Part shown: in pieces, positions 11,700 through 22,045 of the stretch
Position numbering within the stretch: the first letter of the stretch is position 1
Layout: each line of letters starts with the position of its first letter
Source of the DNA: Neckera pumila
Taxonomy: Eukaryota; Streptophyta; Bryopsida; Hypnales; Neckeraceae
Direction of reading: 5' to 3'
DNA: 64,000 nucleotides
NCBI GenBank assembly: GCA_963969595.1
Contig: OZ018413.1
Coordinates: 6,104,711-6,168,710 of the forward strand
Notes under the pieces: model-generated
What the model saw: the letters and a program-made list of their open reading frames with translations, nothing else
The model's database searches: none
Told to the model about the DNA's origin: nothing
Translations under genes and position numbers: made by a program

Positions 11700-13310
11700 T
11701 CACCACAGATATTTGATCCCTAAAGAAGAAGAATTCCCACACGCCAAACTGCCCGCCCGTGTGAAAAGGCCCCTTCTACCTGGCTTACATGCCGGACCTC
11801 CGTGTCTCCCCCTCATTGGCTCTCACCCTCATCCTCAATCCGACTGTGCACCACCACCACCACCCCCTTCTCCGCGAGTTTCTCGAGTTCTCTCATCGTC
11901 GACGTACGTGATCAATCGACCCATCGATCTGCCCATCTATCGCAACTGCGGAATCGGCTGTCGATTCCTGACCCGCGTGTCCCGGCGTGTCAGAAATTTT
12001 CTCTTCTGGGTTGTGCCGAAAACGGCGTAGAAATCAAGTGGTGGGCGGAAGAGTTTAGACAATTCCAATTTCAAAGAAGGCAGTTGGCCTTGTAAGTTGG
12101 GTGGTGGTGGGGGTGTTCACTTGTGTGTAGATCGAGAAGCTTTCGTTACCTGTGAATTTTCAGAAGAAGAGATTTCTGGCGGTGATACTTCGACGTTTGA
12201 GGTGGAGCTGGATCTGGAGAGACGGGGAGACACAGGTGCAGGAAGGAAATCGCAACATCTGGTGGAACTTTGAAGAGGAACGAAACACGGGTAATTGTAG
12301 TGTTGGAAGTGAATCTCTCTGCAGGTTATAGCATACTCCGAGAGGTTAGTCGCGCTTTTGCTCTCTGTCTGGGGAGGTTTTTATTGAGATTCGTGGTTGG
12401 GTCGGGAATTTGAAATATGGGTTGTGTGTGTATGATGTGACTTTGAAATCTTGTTTGTTTTTTGCTTGAAAATTAGCTTTGTATGCAACTGTAGATGCTT
12501 CGTTGCTGCTGATATTGTAACGTAGTTGAGGCTCTTTGCTTAGTGCCTGGTAGGAGAGAAACAAGCCTCACTTGCACTGAAACTGACATTCTATTTTGTT
12601 TCCATTTCCTTGAGGTATTCTGGACAGCGCGGATGTGTTGGTGTATGACCTCATGAAAGCGCAGTACAGCTGTCAATTTACTTAGTGTGGGTTTCAAAAT
12701 AAGGTGAGTACCCGTCCCGTTCTTGAAGAATATCACTAAAGCAAACCATTCAAATAATGAAACAAGACTGAGAGACTGGAACAACGTGTGCTTTCGTCAA
12801 GAAATCTGTGAGACTCTGCAGCTGATAAATTCTTGAACTGGAGCAGTCCCTCACGCGGAAACTTAAAGAGTGTAGCAGTCTTTTCCAGAACAGAGCGCAA
12901 GAGTTTCTTGACAGCATTAGAACAAAGGACTGCTTCTCGAAAGGGCTCGCAGCAAGTCGCGGCTACGAGTGTCTGTAGATATTAGCGAGTATCAAGAATG
13001 GAAGATGTAAAATCATTGAACGCCGCTACGAGCGTGTGTATGCATTCGCGAACGTTAAGCTGGGAAGATGTGAGCAATTTAATGACATAGTTTCAAAGGA
13101 AAATCATTGACAACCGCAATTGGAGTTCCTGCGCACAGTGTAGAGCGTGGTAGCCCGAGAGATGAGGCTGCGAGTGTGTGTTTGCATTAGCAAGCGTCAA
13201 GATGAGCAGATGTGAAGATTCTAACGACATACTTTCAAAGGAAAATGATTGACACCCACAGTTGGAATGCTTGCGCAGAGTGTAGAGTGTAGCTTCCCGA
13301 GTATCCCGAG
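11700..13310 (+). promoter_or_regulatory. Probable long, intron-containing 5' leader of the CONSTANS-like gene
   Basis: This 1.6-kb stretch is richer in C and G than the DNA upstream and has no continuous reading frame with a known domain. A strong donor, AATAAG|GTGAGT (intron from 12704), and an acceptor, CTCTGCAG (ending 12821), suggest a 118-nt leader intron. Another donor-like site lies near 12342. The last 350 bp hold a tandem repeat (see 12962-13305). Transcript boundaries are inferred, not seen. Confidence 0.45.
12962..13305 (+). repeat. 142-bp tandem duplication plus a partial unit just before the start codon
   Basis: Two units with an exact 142-bp offset run from about 13025 and 13167. 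The phrase ttcaaaggaaaat recurs at 13092 and 13234, and cccgag at 13154 and 13296. A 63-bp partial unit starts at 12962 (gctacgagtgt). The array ends within 10 bp of the ATG at 13311, so it lies in the leader or proximal promoter. Confidence 0.8.
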
Positions 13311-16300
13311 ATGGAGGCGTCCTGTGAGTTTTGCGGCGCCGGCCGTGCCACAGTCTATTGTCGCGCGGACTCGGCCCGTCTCTGCCTCCCCTGCGACCGT
13401 CACGTCCATGGCGCCAACGCCCTTGCGGAGCGTCACCCTCGCACTCTCCTTTGCCACGCTTGCAACACGAGACCTGCGGCGCTGCGGTGCCCCGCGTGCC
13501 ACTCGTCACTGTGCCAAGCTTGCGATGTGGAGAAGCACACCGGCGCATTGGGGACGGCAGCGCACAAGCGCCACGGCTTCGAATGTTTCACTGGTTGCCC
13601 TTCGGCAACGGAGCTTGCTACGTTGTGGGCGTGTGAGGATTCTGACCCGCAGAAGCATGTGCGGGCGGTGTTGAATGCCGCTGGAGCCAATATGTCTGGG
13701 CCTGGGCCTCCTCCGCCATTGAAGGTACATGACCAATGTGCTCTATATGAAACTGGTGTTGTGTGGATGTGTGCTAGCTGCACTTGTGTAAGAAGCATTT
13801 TTGAAGATTATCCACTGCAATTTTTCTATTAATGATGAAAGCAGCGTTATGTGGGTGTGTTAAGTGAACTCTTGTTAATCACAGTTGAGGATGATGCATT
13901 GCAATCATTGTATCAACGATTTCACTAATTTTGAATTTTCGGTATGTGCAAGTACTTGTAAGAATCACTTTTGAATATGATCCACTGCAATCCTTATTTT
14001 TTTAAATGTCGGGAAATGCTCTTGAGTGTCTTACATCGAAAGAGTGTGGTCGAATGCCACGAGAGTTGGGGTGACAATGGGTTCGATTGACGACTAAGTT
14101 GTTCTAGACTTCAGAAGATTGGGATGTAATGAGTTATAGAGAAGAAGAAGAACTCAGGTCTGGAGATCAGTGTGGATGAGGTGTCCTTTGGTGATAGTTC
14201 TGGTAACTACATTACATGGATGTGAGTGCAGATACAGTTTGTGAGTTATTAGTATGAATCACACAACAAGGGATTAGAGAAACACAACAACTGACTTGAA
14301 AATCAACTCAAATCAACGACTCAACTGACTTGAAAATAGAGGAGTTATGAAACCGGTGTAAAGGGTAATAATGTTGGTTTAATCTGTTTTGAACTCTAAA
14401 TGTGAGAGACTCGAGAAAGTTATTAGACATATTGCTAATGTTTGTATCTGGACACACATTTTCTTGATATTAATTCTTGATATTAATTGTTGGAAATCGT
14501 TTCAGAATGGAATGGCTGCCAGCACCGCAGCTATGGGCAGACAGAAAGTGCAGGGGCATGAAAGGGCAGTGTTTCAACAACTGGAAAAGCTGCAAGCTCA
14601 GGATGCAACTCGGACCACAAAGGCTTCTACATTGCCAGTTCTCCCTGCAAAGCCCCAACCTGTGGCCAGCGTCCAGGAGCCTGCACAAAGCTCTCGTCCT
14701 GTGGAGAGTCCTGGACTGACTAGAGCGCAACCAGTCAAGGTGGAGCCTGAAGCTGATGGCGCCGCAGATGTATTCTGGCGTAACAACAGTCAGGCTAATC
14801 AGGTGCAACTCGCTTTAGTTCGTAACAGAATGTCCCTTGTCAAGCATATTAATGCATCTACTTCCATTTTTCATCTGCTTTACATCTGCTAACAAGCCCC
14901 TAGTCGCCAGTGTCTCTACCTTAAACAGGAATGTAGAGTTTTCATACGTCTCTTTCAGTATAATTCTTAGTAGTATTCGGCAATAATAGAATGTTACTGT
15001 TTCTGTAACCACTCGTTGTAAATTCACTGTTTGAAATGTAGTGCTATAAGCTTATTTCTCATTTTCATGGGGAATCAGAAGCTTCGACATTGGAACTGTC
15101 GCTTAGTCTAGACCACAAAATTTTTTTGGTGACTCATTACGTGGGTCTTGGCGGCCAGTTGTGGGGGCAGAACATGCAGGATGTTGGAATCGGTGACGAC
15201 GAGGAGCGTGACTTGTGTTCTGGATTCAACATGTCCGATGTCAATCTGTCCTTCGACAACTACGAGGACATCTTTGCTAGCACTCGAGGACCCACTGCAG
15301 CCACTTTCCCCGGCTGTCCTTCTTTGGATCAGGATGGAACTGCGGCTGGTGACCTTGAGCGATCGCTCATGCAAAGCATACCTGAGGCAGAGCTTTTCGG
15401 ACCTCTTAATGTACGTTTCTATCAACTTACTTACATTTACCGAAATTCTATAAGCATTTTTCTTCGGAATTAAAATGATTTAATGCCAAGCCTAGTGTTT
15501 TAAGGCAACTGTGCCACTTTCTTCTGGACTAGTTAGGAATGTATTGGAACCCGTAAAAAAGAATTCTTCGTTTGTGAGCCCTTAGAAGGCTCACATTAAA
15601 CACAGCATGGCATTCTTCACTAGTTGTAGAATTCTCAATTTTAAGTTAGAGAGATACCCATATATCGAGGAAAGAATGTTCCTTCAAAAGGATGAGGGAG
15701 CCCAACTTCCTTGGCTCACGTTGAGGATGATTCCTTTCTTTTATCCTATACTCTTGGGTCTAGGGTCCCATGCTGCACTGTCTTAGAATGTTATTTATGA
15801 ATTATAATCCTCTCCTTTCCAGCCAAGGTAACGTCAACTCATCGGTATTGATTGGCATTATGAAACACTGACCTGTTTTGGTAGTTGTGTGCAGGATAAC
15901 GATCGGTCCAACTTCCAGGATCACTTAGTGAGGTTGGGGTTGGGTCCCGGCCCAGCCGAAGGAGAAGCTCCAAGGTCGGGGCGAACTGCTTTGGATGCCA
16001 TGGATATGAGCAATATGGATGTGGCTTTTACACCGAAACGAGAGAATTCAAGCCTGTCTTTGACAGCTTCCAACGTCAGTGGGGATAGTAGTGACTACGT
16101 AGAATGTGAAGCTCCTGGTGGAGACGCTTCTCTGGGCTCTGGCAATGTAGATAGTGTAACTTTTGCTCAAGCTCGTGACTCAGCCATGCTTCGTTATAAG
16201 GAGAAGAAGAAAATCCGCAGGTGCTTAAAGTCCTTCCTTTTCCACCCATCTACTTATGAATCGTCGCACAGGTTCATTTGGTGTTTAAGTCAGTTTATAT

Positions 16301-17010
16301 GGGTCTGTCTCATAGAGTCTACCTCCAAATGGAGGTACTTGTCATCGATGCTTGTGTGTGATGCAGCTATTAGGACTACCCCAGTCAACTCATTCACACT
16401 CCTCATTTATTCTGTTAATGAGCGCAAATTTTTAGTGTCATTGCAAAAGCAGTGTCACTGCCAGAATTTATTTTATGGAAGTTAGTACAATGCAGCAATA
16501 TTTCAGGACTGCACTGATAGGATACATCAGTGTAATCTTCGGACCTGGATTATTCCTCCCTGTTCAGTTCCAGGTTGTTTTGTGACTTAGAATGGAGAGT
16601 TTTTTTTAATTACTTGTTAGCATTGCTCAATCTAGTTTAGATAAATTTTGCTTTGATGTCGGTTAGGTTTGTAATTTGAAATCGAAAAGAGAACAGTTTT
16701 TGGACCTTTCTAGTATGTCATATGAACTGTCAAAGCTGAAAATCTTTCACACTCTAAACTATCATCAACAAGTGGTGTAGATTTTCTACCTCGATTTTGT
16801 ATGTTTGGTGGAAACGGGAATAGATTCCGAATGGCTGTTAGTAGGATCAATGACTCACATTTTCTCTGTTTGGACAGGTTTGGCAAGAAGATTCGTTACG
16901 AGTCTCGTAAAGCCCGAGCAGATATTCGCAAGAGAGTGAAGGGGAGGTTTGTGAAGGCGGGTCAAGCTTACGACTATGACCCCGAGTTCCAGACCAACTG
17001 GAGTATGTAA
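13311..17010 (+). CDS. CONSTANS-like zinc finger protein (two B-boxes and a CCT domain)
   Basis: Predicted transcriptional regulator of the CONSTANS-like family, which acts in light, clock and photoperiod pathways in the nucleus. Exons: 13311-13724, 14506-14802, 15159-15410, 15895-16220, 16878-17010. All junctions are GT-AG and the joined frame gives 473 aa. B-box 1 is residues 5-42 (C5, C8, C17, D20, C25, C28, H33, H42). B-box 2 is residues 48-88 and diverged, with Cys63 where Asp is usual. The middle holds acidic and Ser-rich stretches and the LWGQNMQD motif at the start of exon 3. The CCT domain spans about 415-458 and is split by the last intron inside an Arg codon. The diverged second B-box resembles the COL9-COL15 group more than CONSTANS itself. 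Exon 3's start was chosen because frame and motif agree. Confidence 0.92.
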
Positions 17011-17985
17011 GAACCTCAGAGAGTTCTCCAGTATTTGATTTCTAAACATTCAAATGCTATTTTAGGAGCATTTGAGTATTCCCACCGTTTCCGTAAGAAA
17101 TTCTGGTGGACTTGGGGTGATGATAAACTTTTATTAGCAATGTAGCGACTCTTTTTTGGCAGTTGGTTGACGAAGGTTAGAACGTGGATCATGCAAAGGT
17201 GTGGGGAGGATGTGTATCATACACGTGGTTGAACGATCTACGTAGAATGATGATTTCGTAGATTGGTTTTTGAGAGATAATTTTGATTGCCTTTCGAAAA
17301 ACTTGTACAGTAAGCTACAGTTTACAGTGTTTGCAAGCGATCTGTAGAGAGAAGCCTGGCCTCCATTTGGCTGCTTCTTAGTCGAGATCGGCTCGAGAAG
17401 ACCCGACAGCACATGAGCTGCGGATATATTATGTGCACAAAGTGCAATTTTTTTGATCGTCTGACTATGGAAAAAAAGGACCAAACTCGTAACCATTCTT
17501 TCACCTTATGTACAGTTTTTTTTGGTTTTGTACCATCTTTGAAAAGAATATGAAATAGAGTGCCAAGTGCATGTGCAGTTGTACATGCTTTGTTTTCCCT
17601 TTTGTAATCACCTGTTCATGACATTAGTCTCTGTAGTTTGTGTTCTTTTATCTTTGGTTTACTGCTTTTGTGTTGGGGCATGCTAGGTTCTGAATCCTGT
17701 GATTTACGTGAGTCTTTACTTGCTGTACTTGAGCCCATCACTGGGCTGTTTTGCATGATGAAATTGGGTACGCTGTGTACAACAATTTATAACTGGTTCT
17801 TAATTGAACCACTCGAATCGTGGCCAGCAACAGCATTGTGATAAAAGTCCCTGGGTTGCATTGTTGTCACAGTTGACGGTGACTTGTGGAACAGTTCAAT
17901 ACTTATAATTAGTGTTAACCCTTGAGCTCTGGGCTGGTGACCATGGGAATCATTTCTTTTGACATCATCTACTTCTAAAAAAACA
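17011..17985. other. 3' flank of the CONSTANS-like gene
   Basis: Probably 3' UTR followed by intergenic DNA. AATATGAAATAG near 17548 could serve for polyadenylation, but this is a weak guess. No further gene is seen. Confidence 0.4.
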
Positions 17986-18128
17986 AAATTGCTCACTATA
18001 GGTCAAACTATTGTTCATCATCTCTCCTTTACACACAAAATTTTGAAGATGAATAGTTACACTTCTGTCCTACATCGGGAACTAACCTCCCCACTATGTT
18101 AGTGTTGTTGCAATACTGTTTTATAGGA

Positions 18129-18272
18129 TTCACAGTATAGTATTGAAACTTTATTGTTACAATATTGATGCAGTATTGCAACAATATAAAAAGTGCTTAT
18201 CCATTGAAACTATATTGTTGCATTACTGCATCAGTACTATAACAGTAAAGTTTCAAAACTCTACTGTGAACC
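18129..18272. repeat. Long hairpin, about 60-bp arms
   Basis: The left arm (18129-18188) and right arm (18211-18272) are nearly complementary. The left reads ttcacagtatag and the right reads ctactgtgaa at the outer ends, with acaatata facing tatattgt at the loop. It is a foldback MITE or a hairpin-RNA candidate; no target duplication is clear. Confidence 0.65.
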
Positions 18273-18999
18273 CATTGAATCAATACTGTTTTGATGGGGG
18301 GTACTTTCTTGATGAGTACATAGAAGGATTTTCTCTCATTCATCCACCAAAAAATGCTGCGGCGTTGTTTATAGGTTAAAACCCATAAGAACTTCTGGTC
18401 ATCATTGAAATTAGACCTTTTGGTATTGTGTAAATCATTTGTTTAAAAATCCCAAGAGCACTCATTGGAGGTCAAACTATTGTTCAAAACCTCCCCTTTT
18501 TATGAATGAATATTTTCACTTTCGTCCAACATAAAAGGATTTTCTGTCATCCACGGGACAGTTAACTTTGTAAGGACATTGCAAACCTAAAAGATCCAAT
18601 GGATGACTTCACTACTAATTATAGAAACAAAGAATGTACCTACTAGTTCAATAACCAAAGTATTTTGATGACTACTTTGGTAATGGGGAATTGCATCTTT
18701 CGAAGGTTGACTCTAAAATGGATTGTTCACTATGAAAATCATCCTTTTGGGTACCTTGTCTTTTCTATAGAAAATTCCAATAATGAACATCTGCACTTTT
18801 GTCCTAGATAGAAGGATTCTCTATCATCCATTAGACATTTAGTATTTGTGGCATCCTTACAGGATTAACCTTGTAAGGATGTTGAAGACCAAAAGTGTCT
18901 TATGGATGACTTCAAGGTTCATTGAAGAAACAAAAAATGCACCTATTGGTTCAATAATTGAAGCATTTTGGTGACTATCTTGATTATGGGGGGGGGGTG

Positions 19000-19221
19000 C
19001 ACTATAAGAGAAAGGGATGTTTTGAGTGAGATTTTAAGTACAGTCTTAGACACATGATTTTAAGTAATGACCTTTAAGGAGATTTTCAACAAAATTTTAC
19101 TAAAAAAACATGGATTTTAAGTAAAATTTTGCTGGAAATCTCCTTAAAGGTCATTACTTAAAATCATGTGTCTCAGACTATACTTAAAAACTCACTTAAA
19201 ACACCCCTTTCTCTTGTAGTA
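19000..19221. mobile_element. CACTA-type foldback MITE, family B, copy 1
   Basis: It starts CACTATAAGAGAAAGGG and ends CCTTTCTCTTGTAGTA. The halves are inverted copies: gacctttaaggagattttc is mirrored by gaaatctccttaaaggtc. The flanks (GTG and TTG) do not match exactly, so the target duplication is decayed or the last base has mutated. It is 222 bp and non-coding. Confidence 0.7.
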
Positions 19222-19340
19222 TTGTATTCTTCCTAAATTAACCCTGTAAGGCTGTTGCAAGCATTAAGTGTTCAATAGATGATACAAAATCCTTTAGTAG
19301 GGGACAAAAATGCAACTATTCATCCTCGGAATTTTGTTAT

Positions 19341-20269
19341 AAAAAAGGGAGGTCTTCTACAATTGGTTGGCTTCAAATGAGTACTTTTCCATCTTTTTAA
19401 TTCATTGGTTCCCGTGGTATCGGAAAGGATGATTTCCTAGGAGACCAACCCGTCCTTACAAGGTTAATTTGAAAGCATCGTGGGTGCCAATTTGGGGTGC
19501 CTAGATGATAAGGTCCTTTCAAATACTCTTTCAAGTTCCATTTTAAGCAGTAATATAGATTGGATGATTTTCATCTATTTTTTGTTGAGAGTTTGGTTGA
19601 AGTATGTGCCATATCATTATACCAAAATCAAGTCATTTAGACTCTTTTTTAATTTTTCATAAGGGTTTAATTTTAAAAGAATGGCTGAAAATGGATCACT
19701 TTGTAATGATCTTTGGCAACTTTTTAATCTATTTTTAAAATTGAAATTTAGCCATAAAAGTGATTATTTTTGAAGTTGAGTTCAAGAAAAGAAATGAAAT
19801 TTATTACGTCCATTATCAACTCTAGTTTGAAGATTTAAAATTTTCCACATTTGAGATTTTCCAAAATTGAAATTTTCATTAAAATTTGGACATTGGACCC
19901 AAATCTATGGATTTTTTATTTTCTAGTCATAGTATGATGTTAAATGTTGATTCACATGATGTTTTATACTGTAATGAATTCCTATGGTGAATTTTTTAGA
20001 TTTTTTTACTGTATTAAATACTTAATATGAATTTTCTTCTCTTTTTTCTCAAAAACTTCAAGTTAGTCTCAAATTTTGACAAGAATTTTATTTAAAAAAA
20101 TCTGAATTTCTAATCATTCGAATAAATACAAATATATCCATTTTTAAACAATTACTAAATCAAAGCATTCGACTTGAAGTTTTTGATCTAATATTCAATT
20201 TTGTAATCATAGGTCTTTATTTTAGAATAAATGTAGATGCAAGAAATATGTGTACAAATATTCTTAGAA
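19341..20269. other. AT-rich intergenic DNA, nothing recognised
   Basis: Very AT-rich, with short homopolymers. No frame with a domain. Confidence 0.4.
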
Positions 20270-20517
20270 TTCTACAAGAGAAAGGGGTGTTTTAAGTGAG
20301 TTTTTAAGTATAGTCCTAGACACATGATTTTAAATAATGACCTTTAAGGAGATTTTCAGCAAAATTTTACTTAAAACCCATGTGTTTTTAGTAAAATTTT
20401 GCTGAAAATCTCCTTAAAGGTCATTACTTAAAATCATGTGTCTAGGACTATACTTAAAATCATGTGTCTAGGACTATACTTAAAATCTCACTTAAGACAC
20501 CCCTTTTTCCTGTAGTG
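20270..20517. mobile_element. CACTA-type foldback MITE, family B, copy 2
   Basis: The right end TCCTGTAGTG is intact, while the left end is mutated to TTCTACAAG. A 3-bp target duplication GAA flanks it (20267-20269 and 20518-20520). The interior matches copy 1 at 19000-19221. A 25-bp stretch containing catgtgtctaggactatac is duplicated near the right end (about 20434-20480), explaining its extra length. Confidence 0.75.
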
Positions 20518-20520
20518 GAA

Positions 20521-21820
20521 TATGACACATCAATGCAAGACAAGAACTTTGTAATCTTATTCTATCCCATAGCACATCATGATGTTTCCTTCATACACAT
20601 CATTCTATATCAATGTAAGAGCTTTTGATGACAATCCTCCAAATCAAAATAGTCTCATCAGATTGCACTCTTATATCCATGAAAGTTCTTATAACTACAT
20701 ATGTGAGGTTAGATTATGTCCTAACATTCTATGCATTCGACATTCCCAAGCACACATCCTACAATATCTTTGAACCAACATGCCATCCTATTTGTTCAAT
20801 TCATATACTGTACTAATATATTCTCTTTATAGGCCATCAAAATCAAATGCCAAAAATATAATCCTTTATTAATAACATCTGCTAATCTGGATGGAATATA
20901 AAACCTCTTACTATTATTGTTGCAAGTGCCCAAAGTGCAACCCATTCAACATCCTCCTCTAATGTATATTAAGATTTAAACATGCCCAAATCATCCATAC
21001 CTAACACTTTCTTTAGTAAATACAATATTGCCATCAAATACTCCACCTATATACGTCCTACAAGTGAAAAAAGAAATCAACCAAGCCTCTAGCTTAACTA
21101 AGCTTAATTTTAAAAAAAAATTCATCCCCATCCACATATTTACAACCTATTTCCCAAAACCATACACTTTCAATTCTCACTTTTACATTGACTTTCTCCC
21201 TTGCTACTTCTTAGTATAAAAAATTAATTTACAAACATAGAAAAGCGCCTCCCTTCTAATAAAGGTATGCAGCATAAATGTCACTTGTGCAAACTTTTCA
21301 AAATCAATTATAGGACCTTAAGAAAACAAACTCTTCATTTATACCAACCCTCTATAGATTGGAGTTTTCCTCTCTCTATGCTTTGATAAGATGAATAGGT
21401 GCTTTTTTAGTTTCTATAGTTTCCTTAAATTTTCAATCGATCAAACTTTTGGAACAACTTCTTAAATTTGGGATGGTACTTGGATTGATTCATCATGACT
21501 AGTTATAAAGAATATTTACTTGTGATGGATTATGTACCTAAAATAATTGCATCTATTATTGTCACTAATAATACTAGAATATAGTTATTTTGTTATTAAA
21601 TTTATAGCTATTTAATTATTGTTTTAGAGTTTATTGGAAATTTAAAGAATTCCAATGCACTTATGCATGCCCTAGCTAGTGCAAGTTAGAAAGAGAAGGA
21701 TTAAAAGGTTATAAAGAAGTCCCCAATTTCAACAATAATTCCAATATTTATGCATGTTCCATTCAATGCAATGCTACTACAATTCTAAAAATGTACTTTA
21801 GCCTCATGGAACATTAGAAC
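20521..21820. other. AT-rich intergenic DNA, nothing recognised
   Basis: Several short open frames of about 60 codons, none with a domain. Confidence 0.4.
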
Positions 21821-21829
21821 ATATAAAGA
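21821..21829 (+). promoter_or_regulatory. Possible TATA box of the CstF-64 gene
   Basis: ATATAAAGA lies about 225 bp upstream of the start codon at 22046. It is followed by pyrimidine-rich, leader-like sequence (ctcctccacctagaaaccctaa). Position and context fit a core promoter. Confidence 0.4.
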
Positions 21830-22045
21830 ACATCTTTGAAAACTTTGTCTCCTCCACCTAGAAACCCTAAAATTGTCTTCTCTCTTCCTACTCCTGTTTT
21901 AGGGACGCAATTGTGCTTACTACAAAAAAAACGTTTGTTATGGACATTTTTAGTATGTAAAGCTCTCATAGCAATAATAGAAGAAATTAAGGTATGATCT
22001 CATAGCTCTGGCTTCTTGACAGTGAGAGCGAGGCCTTCTTCCAAG

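Larger units (their letters stand above)
17990..19340. repeat. Degenerate direct repeats, units of roughly 200-300 bp
   Basis: Phrases recur in the same order: ggtcaaactattgttca (near 18001 and 18473), a phrase like aaggattttctgtcatcca (near 18323, 18535, 18811), and ggatgacttca (near 18602 and 18904). Spacing varies, so the array is old or was broken by insertions such as the MITE at 19000. A related phrase (tgcattttttgtttct) appears near 55223, so the family is dispersed. Confidence 0.5.

Noticed and set aside
11713..12095. Open frames of about 100 codons in the GC-rich leader region upstream of the CONSTANS-like gene
   Set aside because: Two overlapping frames are equally open, neither has a domain, and the Pro/His/Ser-rich translation fits leader sequence with CCACCACC tracts.
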